DNA of 20,860 nt from an uncultured Faecalibacterium sp. (GCA_934512105.1 CAKSWQ010000037.1:1-20860), one strand, 5' to 3'. Shown: positions 7,784-14,931, counted from the stretch's first letter. The notes: generated from the letters alone by a model not told the origin. Translations and numbers: made by a program.

Positions 7784-7924
7784 ATGACCGCCGTAATCTA
7801 TGCCCGCTATTCTTCGGATAACCAGCGCGAAGAATCCATCGAAGGTCAGATTCGTGAATGCACGGCTTATGCCGAGAAAAACGGCATCACCATTGTTAAG
7901 CACAATCGCAAGTCAAGAAAATAG
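7784..7924 (+). pseudogene. N-terminal fragment of a large serine recombinase
   Basis: 46 codons from ATG to TAG. The protein begins MTAVIYARYSSDNQREESI and continues EGQIRECTAYAEKNGI. This is the N-terminus of resolvase/invertase-type integrases (TnpX-like family), with the catalytic serine at residue 10 in YARYS. GAGGTG lies upstream of the ATG. After residue 40 the frame departs from the family and stops at 7922-7924. The rest of the catalytic domain (the E, R and hinge regions) and the DNA-binding recombinase and zinc-ribbon domains are missing. A C-terminal fragment lies 75 bp downstream, so the gene was internally deleted. Confidence 0.8.
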
Positions 7925-7954
7925 TCCAACACGAAAACAGTATATTTGCGATAT

Positions 7955-7996
7955 GCAATCCAACGATGTTGCAAACGATTAAAAAAGTTGGATTGC
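7955..7996. repeat. 10-bp inverted repeat at the recombinase deletion junction
   Basis: gcaatccaac (7955-7964) and its exact reverse complement (7987-7996) flank 22 nt. They lie between the two surviving recombinase fragments, and the right arm abuts the point where recombinase homology resumes. The short insert at 7925-7996 does not resemble recombinase coding sequence. Confidence 0.6.
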
Positions 7997-7998
7997 GA

Positions 7999-8208
7999 TG
8001 GCTGCTGCGGTTCCGCAAGCTGGACATGAGCCTGAAAGACCAGCGGCAGGCACTGGTGGATACGTTTATCAATGCGATTTACCTGTATGACGATAAGGTT
8101 TTGATAACCTTTAATTATAAAGAAGGCACACAGACCGTCACCTTTGGAGAAGCGACAGAAGTTGCATCCGAGGGAAATGGTTCGGATTTGGATTGCATTC
8201 CTGCACCA
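7999..8208 (+). pseudogene. C-terminal fragment of the same serine recombinase
   Basis: Translating from 7999 gives WLLRFRKLDMSLKDQRQALV, then FINAIYLYDDKVLITFNYK and GSDLDCIPAP. This is the characteristic tail of large serine recombinases from Firmicute elements (the INAIYLYDDK and TFNYKEGT blocks). The frame stays open to 8292, past the terminator hairpin, showing that the native stop is gone. A start codon in this frame exists at 7966 but has no convincing ribosome site. Together with 7784-7924 it marks a degraded integrated element; about 400 residues of the middle of the protein are missing. Confidence 0.8.
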
Positions 8209-8214
8209 CAAGAG

Positions 8215-8246
8215 AGACAGCTTTTAGTAGCTGTCTTTTTTGTTTT
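8215..8246 (+). terminator. Intrinsic terminator of the former recombinase gene
   Basis: A perfect 8-bp stem (8215-8222 with 8229-8236), 6-nt loop, then TTTTTGTTTT. It directly follows the recombinase C-terminal fragment. Confidence 0.8.
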
Positions 8247-8273
8247 ATATGGCATTTTCCCTTTCACATCAAC

Positions 8274-8295
8274 AGCGGATAAGAGGACTTGAACC
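8274..8295 (-). other. tRNA 3'-end fragment, possible attachment-site remnant (tRNA-Gly-like)
   Basis: Read on the minus strand, 22 nt run GGTTCAAGTCC followed by TCTTATCCGCT. This matches a T-loop, the 3' half of the T-stem, an acceptor 3' strand TATCCGC and a U discriminator, as in tRNA-Gly genes beginning GCGGATA. Upstream on that strand the T-stem partner and the anticodon and D arms are absent, so no intact tRNA exists here. Such 3' fragments are typically left by elements that integrate into tRNA genes. A chance match cannot be excluded. Confidence 0.45.
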
Positions 8296-8380
8296 GGGCT
8301 GTGACAAAAAGGGGAATACCGGCAGCGTTGCCGGGCATCGCGGCCTATTTGCACAGAACCGTTCAAATCGTTCTCCGCAC

Positions 8381-8410
8381 TGGACAACCACCCCCTGTTC
8401 GCGGTATACT
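8381..8410 (+). promoter_or_regulatory. Promoter of the LRR-VWA-MoxR operon
   Basis: TGGACA (8381-8386), 18-bp spacer, TATACT (8405-8410). The start site would be near 8417, so the ATG at 8420 would be leaderless and the ATG at 8447, with GAGG upstream, is preferred. Confidence 0.65.
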
Positions 8411-8446
8411 GAAAGCTGAATGAATGCAGAAAAACGAGGTCGCAGC

Positions 8447-9547
8447 ATGGTGGAACAGGCAAACGAACTGATATTGGATCTTCTGCCCCTTTCGGCACAG
8501 ACGGCACGGCTGGTGCGGGTGTACGGCACAGCGCCCTGCGTGGCGCTGCCGGGCGCTCTGCCCGCCCCGGCGGGCGGCAGCCTTGCCCTGACCGAGCTGG
8601 GCGACTACTGCTTTTCCGAAAAGCCCCGCAGCCTGCCTGCGGCGGATGCCCTCTGCCGCTACGCGGTAGGCGCGGACGGCACGGCGCGGCTGACCCGGGC
8701 GTTCGGGCAGGCGGTGGAGCAAAAGCCCGCCCGCCGGTACGATTTTGACTTCGATGTCCCGGCCGCGGACGAAGAGGAACTGCATCCGGTGTGCGGCAGC
8801 TTTGTGGAGGAAGTCACCCTGCCGGACAGTGTGCAGGTCATTGGCAGCTGCGCCTTTTACAACTGCCGCAGCCTGCGCCTGCTCACGGTGGGCAGCAGCA
8901 GTCTGACCGTGGGCAGCGATGTGTTTTTGAACTGCTTTGCGCTGGAAACGCTGCGGGTGCAGGCCGCGCCGGAGCAGCCCACCGGCCTGTTTGCGCTGGT
9001 GAACAACATCACCGAGGCCGTGCAGGCGCAGTTCTGGCCCGCCGATGCCCCCGCGCCGCTGGCGGCGCTGTGGTACCCCGCCTACTGGGAGGATATCGAG
9101 GAGACCCCCGCCCACATCCTGCTGCACACCTTTTCCGGGCAGGGGTACCATTACAGACAGTGTTTTCTCGACAATAAATTCCTCCCCGCAGAATACGACG
9201 CCATCTTCCCGCAGGGGCACGATGCCGATGACGCCGCCATTATGGCCATGCTCTGCTTTGCCCGCCTGCGGTATCCGTGGCAGCTGACCGAAGCCGCCGC
9301 CGGGCACTACCGGGCGTTCCTGACAGCCAACACCGACCGGGTGTTCGCCCGCCTTTTAAAGGCGCAGGATACCGACAGCATCCGCGCCCTGCTGGCGCTG
9401 GACGTGCTGGATAAAGCCGCCTTTGCGTCCGCCGCCGCCCTTGCCGCCAAGGCAGAGAACGCCGCCGCTGCCGCCCTGCTGGCAGACGCGGAGCACAAAA
9501 AATATGCCCCTCAGCCCAAAAAGCAGCGGTACGATTTTGATTTTTGA
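8447..9547 (+). CDS. Leucine-rich-repeat (LRR_5/BspA-like) protein of a VWA-MoxR operon
   Basis: 366 aa from the ATG at 8447 (GAGG nine bases upstream); an in-frame ATG at 8420 lies almost at the predicted transcript start. There is no signal peptide or membrane segment, so it is likely cytoplasmic. Residues about 118-175 hold LRR_5-type repeats (EEVTLPDSVQVIGSCAFYNC, then VGSDVFLNCFALETL). The C-terminal third is helical and alanine-rich (DKAAFASAAALAAKAENAAA), resembling a degenerate ankyrin-like tail. The motif RYDFDF occurs at residues 97-102 and again as the last six residues (361-366). It is the first gene of an operon with the VWA protein (14-nt gap) and the MoxR ATPase, so it is probably a substrate, adaptor or scaffold for them. 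No biochemical role is known to me. Confidence 0.82.
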   Translation: MVEQANELILDLLPLSAQTARLVRVYGTAPCVALPGALPAPAGGSLALTELGDYCFSEKPRSLPAADALCRYAVGADGTARLTRAFGQAVEQKPARRYDFDFDVPAADEEELHPVCGSFVEEVTLPDSVQVIGSCAFYNCRSLRLLTVGSSSLTVGSDVFLNCFALETLRVQAAPEQPTGLFALVNNITEAVQAQFWPADAPAPLAALWYPAYWEDIEETPAHILLHTFSGQGYHYRQCFLDNKFLPAEYDAIFPQGHDADDAAIMAMLCFARLRYPWQLTEAAAGHYRAFLTANTDRVFARLLKAQDTDSIRALLALDVLDKAAFASAAALAAKAENAAAAALLADAEHKKYAPQPKKQRYDFDF

Positions 9548-9561
9548 GAGGTGACCACACG

Positions 9562-10992
9562 TTGCCAAAGGAAAAATTTTTCGACCCCCGCAAGCCCTTC
9601 CAGTCCCAGCGGCCGGAGACCCACGAGGAGTGGCAGGCGCGCATGGGCGGCGAGGTGCTGGCGGTGGTGCGCAGCGGGCTGTATCTGGACTTCCGGTTTC
9701 TGGATATGGCACTCAGCGCCCTGACCCCCGCCCCGGACGAGCGCTGCCGGGTGCTGGCTACGGACGGACAGACCCTGTATTACCAGCCGCAGCGCCTGTT
9801 GCAGCTCTATCAGGAGAACCCGAAGTATCTCAACCGGTTGTATCTGCACACCATCTTCCACTGCGTATTCCGGCATTTGTGGCTGAAAGGCCGCCGCGAG
9901 CCGCAGCTGTGGAGCCTTGCGTGTGATATCGCGGTGGAAAACGTCATCGACAGCTTACAGCGCAAAAGCGTGATGCGTCCGCTGACCTATGTGCGGCAGA
10001 ACGCCTACCGGCAGATCACCGCCGAGGAAAAGGTGGTGGCAGCAGCCCCGGTGTACCGCTGGCTCACCCGGCAGACGCCCGGCGTGCTGCGGCAGCTGGA
10101 GCGGGAATTCGTCACCGATGACCACCGTCTGTGGCCGAAGGATGCCCCGGAGCAGCCGCAGCAGATGCCCACCCCTTTGCCACAGAAAACATGGCAGAAG
10201 ATCGGCGAGCGGATGCAGACCGAGCTGGACCTGCGGGACAAGGAGGCAGGCGAGGGCACCGATGCCTTGAAGCAGCAGGTGAAGGCCGCCAACCGCAGCC
10301 GCCGCAGCTACAAGGACTTTCTGCGCCGGTTCTGCGTCCTGCGCGAGGAAGTCAAGCTGGACCCGGACGAGTTTGACCTGAACTTCTACACCTACGGCCT
10401 TTCGGTGTACGGCAACCTGCCCCTCATCGAGCCGCTGGAAAGCCGGGAGAGCAAAAAGATCGAGGAGCTGGCGCTGGTCATCGACACCAGCTACTCCACC
10501 TCCGGCGAACTGGTGCGTGCCTTTCTGGCCGAGACCTACACCCTGCTCAAAGGAAGGGAAAACTTTTTCCACCGCATGAACCTGCACCTGATTCAGGCCG
10601 ACAACGCCGTGCGGCAGGATATCCTCATCCGCAATGAGGATGAACTCATCCATGCCATGAACCACTTTGAGCTGCGGGGCGGCGGCGGAACGGACTTCCG
10701 CCCGGCCTTTGAATATGTGAACCAGCTCTGCGCCGAAAAGAAGTTTTCGAATCTGCGCGGCCTGCTGTACTTCACCGACGGCATGGGCACCTACCCGGCG
10801 CGGCGTCCCGGCTACGATACCGCCTTTCTATTTTTAGGGGAGCGGTTCGATGACGCCAACGTGCCGCCGTGGGCGATGAAGGTGGTACTGGATGAAGAAG
10901 AATTTACCGGTGCGGCAGCCCGCCCGGCCAGCGCCCTTGCGGACGCTCTGACCGAGGAGGACGACCTGTACCGCGAGCTGAACAACTCCTGA
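9562..10992 (+). CDS. DUF2201-like putative metallopeptidase / VWA-like protein
   Basis: 476 aa from a TTG at 9562 with GAGGTG eight bases upstream; the frame's other TTG (9544) overlaps the previous stop and lacks spacing for a ribosome site. The N-terminal region resembles DUF2201 predicted metallopeptidases. The usual HExxH is replaced by H96-T-I-F-H100, with H105 and D122 further on, so the catalytic glutamate is missing. Residues about 300-470 form a VWA-like domain with a complete metal-ion-dependent adhesion site: D308-T-S310-Y-S312, T377 in GGTDF, and D406 in FTDGMG. A charged linker joins the domains. It lies between the LRR gene and the MoxR ATPase gene (17-nt gap). VWA/MoxR pairs act as chaperone-like complexes in other systems, such as metal insertion; the target here is unknown. 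Confidence 0.85.
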   Translation: MPKEKFFDPRKPFQSQRPETHEEWQARMGGEVLAVVRSGLYLDFRFLDMALSALTPAPDERCRVLATDGQTLYYQPQRLLQLYQENPKYLNRLYLHTIFHCVFRHLWLKGRREPQLWSLACDIAVENVIDSLQRKSVMRPLTYVRQNAYRQITAEEKVVAAAPVYRWLTRQTPGVLRQLEREFVTDDHRLWPKDAPEQPQQMPTPLPQKTWQKIGERMQTELDLRDKEAGEGTDALKQQVKAANRSRRSYKDFLRRFCVLREEVKLDPDEFDLNFYTYGLSVYGNLPLIEPLESRESKKIEELALVIDTSYSTSGELVRAFLAETYTLLKGRENFFHRMNLHLIQADNAVRQDILIRNEDELIHAMNHFELRGGGGTDFRPAFEYVNQLCAEKKFSNLRGLLYFTDGMGTYPARRPGYDTAFLFLGERFDDANVPPWAMKVVLDEEEFTGAAARPASALADALTEEDDLYRELNNS

Positions 10993-11009
10993 CAAGAGGG
11001 GGAACGATT

Positions 11010-12548
11010 ATGAATATCAAACGTGCCAAGGAAGAGATCGAGCATACCGTAAAGGCCTACCTTGCCAAGGATGCGCTGGGCGAATACGCCATTCCCGCCA
11101 TCCGGCAGCGACCCATCCTGCTGATGGGCCCTCCGGGCATTGGCAAAACACAGGTGATGGAGCAGGTAGCCCGGGAATGCGGGGTGGCACTGGTGGCCTA
11201 CACCATCACCCACCACACCCGTCAGAGCGCCGTGGGTCTGCCCTTTATCCGGCAGCGCCACTACGGCGATAAGGATGTGTCGGTGACCGAGTACACCATG
11301 AGCGAGATCATTGCCAGCATCTACGCCAAAATGGAGGCCACCGGCCTTTCGGAAGGCATTCTGTTCATCGACGAGATCAACTGCGTGTCCGAGACGCTGG
11401 CACCCACCATGCTGCAATTCTTGCAGTGCAAGACCTTTGGCAATCAGGCCGTACCTGCGGGCTGGGTCATCGTGGCGGCAGGCAACCCGCCAGAGTACAA
11501 CAAGTCCGTCCGGGACTTTGACATCGTCACCCTTGACCGCGTGCGCCGCATGGATATCGAGCCGGACTTGCCGGTGTGGAAGGACTACGCCCGCGCTGCC
11601 CATATCCACAGCGCCATCCTGAGCTATCTGGAACTGCATCCGCAAAACTTTTACCAGATCAACGCAGACGTAGACGGCACCCAGTTCGTTACCGCCCGCG
11701 GCTGGGAGGATCTTTCCAATCTGCTGGACACCTACGAAGCACTGGGCTTGCAGGCAGATGAGGAACTGATCCGGGAGTATATCCAGCACCCCAAGATCGC
11801 CGAGGACTTCTCGGCCTATCTGGATCTGTACTACAAGTACCGGGACGACTACGGCGTGGAGGAGATCCTTGCCGGGCAGGCAAAGCCCGCCGTGTTCGCC
11901 CGGCTGCTGCAGGCTCCCTTTGATGAGCGGCTCAGCCTTGTCAGCCTGCTGCTGGCGGGGCTGGACACCCGCTTTACCGCCTCCTTGCAGGCCGATGCCG
12001 TGGCCGATGCCTGCTACGCCTTTTTGCGGGAGACCAAAAAGGCGCTGGCTACCCTGCCGGAGGATATCCCGGACGGCTCTGCAGAGCTGTTCAGCCAGCA
12101 GATCAAGGACTACGAGACCGAGACCCAGCAAAAGCGTGAGGCCGGGCTGCTGGGCAGGGCAGAGCTGACCAACCGCCTGCAGGTGCAGGCCGCGCTGCAC
12201 CAGTGGGAAGGGGAGCTGCGCCGCGCCAACGCCGCCGGTACGCAGGAGGCCTTTGACCTGCTGCGCGGTCAGTTCCGTGCGCTGGCAGACCAGCGCGAAG
12301 CCACCCAAAAGACCGCCGCCGCTGCGCTGGAAGCCGCCTTCGACTTTGTGGAGCAGGCCTTTGCGGAAAGTCAGGAGATGGTGGTGTTCGTCACAGAGCT
12401 CACGGTGAACCCCGCCTCCCACCAGTTCCTCACCGAGAACGGCTGTGAGCGGTATTTCAAGTACAACAAGGATCTGCTGCTGGATCACCGCAAGGCCGCT
12501 TTGCAGCAGGAGCTTGCCGCCGAGCAGCGCCGCCACGGCGGGGTGTAA
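11010..12548 (+). CDS. MoxR-family AAA+ ATPase
   Basis: 512 aa; the ATG at 11010 follows AGAGGGGG. The AAA+ core occupies about residues 30-240: Walker A GPPGIGKT (Lys46), Walker B ILFIDEIN (Asp121-Glu122), sensor 1 in VIVAAGNPPEYN, and an arginine-finger-like LDRVRRMDIEPD. Residues 240-512 form a long helical region with alanine- and glutamine-rich, possibly coiled-coil stretches (QREATQKTAAAALEAAFDFV), longer than in minimal MoxR proteins. ATP-driven remodelling of a partner is expected. Linkage to the VWA protein strongly suggests that they form a complex, with the LRR protein as a third component. It is the last gene of the operon, closed by a terminator at 12576-12607. Confidence 0.88.
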   Translation: MNIKRAKEEIEHTVKAYLAKDALGEYAIPAIRQRPILLMGPPGIGKTQVMEQVARECGVALVAYTITHHTRQSAVGLPFIRQRHYGDKDVSVTEYTMSEIIASIYAKMEATGLSEGILFIDEINCVSETLAPTMLQFLQCKTFGNQAVPAGWVIVAAGNPPEYNKSVRDFDIVTLDRVRRMDIEPDLPVWKDYARAAHIHSAILSYLELHPQNFYQINADVDGTQFVTARGWEDLSNLLDTYEALGLQADEELIREYIQHPKIAEDFSAYLDLYYKYRDDYGVEEILAGQAKPAVFARLLQAPFDERLSLVSLLLAGLDTRFTASLQADAVADACYAFLRETKKALATLPEDIPDGSAELFSQQIKDYETETQQKREAGLLGRAELTNRLQVQAALHQWEGELRRANAAGTQEAFDLLRGQFRALADQREATQKTAAAALEAAFDFVEQAFAESQEMVVFVTELTVNPASHQFLTENGCERYFKYNKDLLLDHRKAALQQELAAEQRRHGGV

Positions 12549-12575
12549 GAGGGCTTGCATTGTCTCTAAGCAAAA

Positions 12576-12607
12576 AGGACACCGCACGCGGCGGTGTCCT
12601 CTTTTTT
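12576..12607. terminator. Bidirectional terminator between the MoxR operon and nifS-iscU
   Basis: A perfect 10-bp stem (12576-12585 with 12591-12600) is preceded by AAAAA and followed by CTTTTTT, so it serves both converging operons. Confidence 0.85.
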
Positions 12608-12620
12608 GCTTATGATGGAA

Positions 12621-13064
12621 TCAGTGGCCGCAGCTCTCGCAGTGCTCGCAGTCCTCTTCCAGCTTGCCCACGATGGGTTCCGGATCGATGCCCTGACGGC
12701 GGTAGTAGTCGGACAGAGCAGCCTTGACGGCCTGCTCGGCCAGAACAGAGCAGTGCACCTTGACCGGGGGCAGACCCTCCAGAGCCTCCACAACGGCCTT
12801 GTTGGTCAGCTTCAGCGCCTCGTCCACGGTCTTGCCCTTGATCAGGTCGGTGGCCATGCTGCTGGTGGCAATGGCTGCGCCGCAGCCAAAGGTGAGGAAC
12901 TTGACGTCCACGATCACATTGTTCTCGATCTTCAGGTACATGCGCATGATGTCGCCGCACTTGGGGTTGCCCACTTCACCCACGCCGTTTGCGTCGGGCA
13001 GCTCACCTACGTTGTGCGGATTTGCGAAATGCTCCATGACCTTGGCACTATACATACTTGCCAT
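12621..13064 (-). CDS. iscU: Iron-sulfur cluster scaffold protein (NifU N-terminal/IscU)
   Basis: 147 aa; scaffold on which Fe-S clusters are built from sulfur delivered by the cysteine desulfurase. Cluster ligands are visible: Cys36 and Asp38 (NPKCGD), Cys61 (TFGCGAA) and Cys105 (KVHCSVLA). The start MASMYSAKVMEHF at 13064 is chosen because it matches the family N-terminus; it begins two bases after the nifS stop, with GGGAG just upstream. The protein ends in an extra cysteine/histidine tail, DCEHCESCGH (Cys139, 142 and 145), beyond the normal IscU fold. It is co-transcribed with nifS and ends at the bidirectional terminator. No hscA/hscB or ferredoxin gene is nearby, as is usual in Clostridia. 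Confidence 0.94.
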   Translation of the reverse strand: MASMYSAKVMEHFANPHNVGELPDANGVGEVGNPKCGDIMRMYLKIENNVIVDVKFLTFGCGAAIATSSMATDLIKGKTVDEALKLTNKAVVEALEGLPPVKVHCSVLAEQAVKAALSDYYRRQGIDPEPIVGKLEEDCEHCESCGH

Positions 13065-13066
13065 AA

Positions 13067-14284
13067 TTACTGCTCTCCCTTCAGGCTGAACTGGCGGGCC
13101 TTGTTCTGACCCTGCAGCCACATACAACTCATAGCGCGGCGGCGGGGGATGACCTCCTCCAGCACGTCACACAGATATTTTGCTTCTTCCATGGTGTTCT
13201 GCGGGCCAAAGGTGAACCGCATGGAACCGTGGCCGATCTCCTCCGGCAGGCCGATGCTCAGCAGCACATGGCTGGGGTCCAGACTGTCGGAGTTGCAGGC
13301 AGAGCCGGTAGAGGCGCAGATGCCGTGCATATCCAGATCCAGCAGGATGGTCTCGCCCTCCAGACCCGGGAAGCTGATGTTCACGTTGCCGGGCAGACGG
13401 GGTGCGCGGCCGCCGTTCAGACGTGCCTCCGGGATGTTCTTCAGGATGCGGTCGATGACGTAATCCCGCAGCTCCTGCTCGTGTGCCATGCGCTCTTCCA
13501 GATGTGTGGTAGCCATTTCCAGCGCCTTGCCCATACCGGCAATACCGGCTACATTTTCAGTACCGGCGCGGTGGCGGGCTTCCTGACTGCCGCCGTCGAT
13601 CAGGTTCTGGGGCCATACGCCCTTGCGGCAGTACAGAACACCAATGCCCTTGGGGCCGTTGAACTTGTGGGCGCTCATGGACAGCATATCCACGCCCAGC
13701 TCCTTCACGTCCACGGGGATGGCACCCACAGCCTGCACGGCATCGGTGTGCATCCACACGCCGTGCTTGTGGGCGATCTCGGCGATCTCCTTGATGGGCT
13801 GGATGGTGCCGATCTCGTTGTTGGCCATCATGATGCTGACCAGTGCGGTATCGGGACGGATGGCAGCCTCCACGTCCTCGGGGCGGATGTAGCCCTCGGA
13901 GGTGGGGCGGATATAGGTGACCTCAAAGCCCATGCGCTCCAGCGCAGCCATGCTGTGCATGATGGCGTGGTGCTCAAAAGCGCTGGTGATGAGGTGCTTT
14001 TTGTTCTGGCGTGCCTTGGTAAAGGCGGTGCCCTTCACCGCCCAGTTGTCGGCCTCGGAGCCGCAGCCGGTGAAGAAGATCTCGGCGGGGGTGGCATTGA
14101 TGGCTTTTGCCACCTGTGCGCGGCCGGTGTCCACAAATTCCTTTGCCTCATAGCCGATGCTGTAATGGCTGCTGGGGTTGCCGCAGGCACCGCTGAGCGC
14201 CTGCACCATTACCTCCAGCACCTCCGGTGCACAGGCTGTGGTGGCAGCATTATCTACATAAACCACTTTTTCTGTGTTTTCCAT
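13067..14284 (-). CDS. nifS: Cysteine desulfurase (NifS/IscS)
   Basis: 405-aa PLP enzyme that turns cysteine into alanine and an enzyme persulfide, feeding IscU. Seen: the N-terminal YVDNAATT, EHHAI near residue 105, the PLP lysine Lys207 in SMSAHKFNGPKG, HRAGTENV (about 238-245), and the catalytic loop STGSACNSDS with Cys330. Having this longer active-site loop makes it a group I (NifS/IscS) rather than SufS-type enzyme. The start ATG at 14284 is preceded by GAAAGGG. It leads the nifS-iscU operon from a promoter at 14365-14394, whose -35 is overlapped by an imperfect palindrome that could be bound by the nearby Rrf2 regulator. nifS or iscS would both be acceptable names. Confidence 0.95.
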   Translation of the reverse strand: MENTEKVVYVDNAATTACAPEVLEVMVQALSGACGNPSSHYSIGYEAKEFVDTGRAQVAKAINATPAEIFFTGCGSEADNWAVKGTAFTKARQNKKHLITSAFEHHAIMHSMAALERMGFEVTYIRPTSEGYIRPEDVEAAIRPDTALVSIMMANNEIGTIQPIKEIAEIAHKHGVWMHTDAVQAVGAIPVDVKELGVDMLSMSAHKFNGPKGIGVLYCRKGVWPQNLIDGGSQEARHRAGTENVAGIAGMGKALEMATTHLEERMAHEQELRDYVIDRILKNIPEARLNGGRAPRLPGNVNISFPGLEGETILLDLDMHGICASTGSACNSDSLDPSHVLLSIGLPEEIGHGSMRFTFGPQNTMEEAKYLCDVLEEVIPRRRAMSCMWLQGQNKARQFSLKGEQ

Positions 14285-14364
14285 AAGAATGACCCTTTCT
14301 CATTGAATGCGTGTGCCCCGGGGCGGCACCCCCGCACGCACGCGCGGAATCTTTCAACGGATAA

Positions 14365-14394
14365 GTTATACCATATCATTCCCTAGTATGTCAA
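14365..14394 (-). promoter_or_regulatory. Sigma-A promoter of nifS-iscU
   Basis: On the minus strand TTGACA (14389-14394), 18-bp spacer, TATAAC (14365-14370). The leader to nifS is about 75 nt. Confidence 0.75.
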
Positions 14395-14401
14395 TAGGAA
14401 T
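14378..14401. promoter_or_regulatory. Candidate operator over the nifS -35 box
   Basis: Half sites ATTCCTA and TAGGGAAT (minus strand reading) form an inverted repeat with a one-base offset, spanning the -35 hexamer. Repression by the Rrf2 protein encoded 1 kb away is a plausible inference, not shown. Confidence 0.35.
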
Positions 14402-14458
14402 ACTGGAACTTCCCGGTTCAAAAGCAGTTTTCTGCACTCCGAAAGCCGGGAAAAACCA

Positions 14459-14890
14459 TTATTTGCCTTTTCCGGTCAGCTTGCCCAGCGCCACCTTCCA
14501 CTTGGGGTAGCCCCAGCGCTTATCCTCGGCAAAGTCATCTGCCAGCTTCCACGGGAACACCCCGCCGTCAAAGTACAGGTTACCGGCTTCGTCCACCCGG
14601 TCCAGCTTTTTGGGCAGATAGCTTTCGTCGTAGTAGCTCTTGCGGCGGTCCGGCAGCACCCAGTGCAGGGTGCCGTCCTCGTCCATGCCGGACGCCCACA
14701 CGCCGAACACAAAGGTGGCAGCCTCGCCGTAGCAGTGCTGCTCAAAGCGGATAGCGCCATCGTAGTAGAACTTGATGACCTCCAGTGTGCCGGATTCCTT
14801 TTTGCCGTCCCGACCTAAAGTAGGGCGGTAATCCTGCTGGTAACGGCAGCCGCAGTGGCTGCCCGCGAACTCTTTTGCATGGAACGACAT
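14459..14890 (-). CDS. Unrecognised 143-aa protein
   Basis: I do not recognise this family. The ATG at 14890 has AAAGGA nine bases upstream. The protein is soluble, rich in aromatic and charged residues, with FAGSHCGCRYQQDYRP near the start (Cys13, Cys15). Segments such as ATFVFGVWASGMDEDG, LYFDGGVFPWKLADDF and KRWGYPKWKVALGKL suggest a small beta-rich fold. It has no membrane segment or signal peptide. It lies between the rhodanese gene (52-bp gap) and nifS, all on the minus strand. It may be transcribed with the rhodanese or from a promoter inside that gene's 3' end (14932-14960). A role in sulfur handling is only guilt by association. Confidence 0.75.
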   Translation of the reverse strand: MSFHAKEFAGSHCGCRYQQDYRPTLGRDGKKESGTLEVIKFYYDGAIRFEQHCYGEAATFVFGVWASGMDEDGTLHWVLPDRRKSYYDESYLPKKLDRVDEAGNLYFDGGVFPWKLADDFAEDKRWGYPKWKVALGKLTGKGK

Positions 14891-14931
14891 GGCATGGTTT
14901 CCTTTCTGGTATGGTTTTGTGCTTCTTATAA

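Noticed and set aside
10812..12587. 591-codon minus-strand open frame
   Set aside because: Antisense to the MoxR ATPase gene, which has clear Walker motifs; the long frame results from GC-skewed codon positions.
13229..14386. 385-codon plus-strand open frame
   Set aside because: Antisense to nifS, whose PLP lysine and catalytic cysteine are unmistakable.
14410..14452. ttcccgg/ccgggaa hairpin as terminator of the 143-aa gene
   Set aside because: The loop is long and no T-run follows on the minus strand; it may form, but terminator function is not supported.
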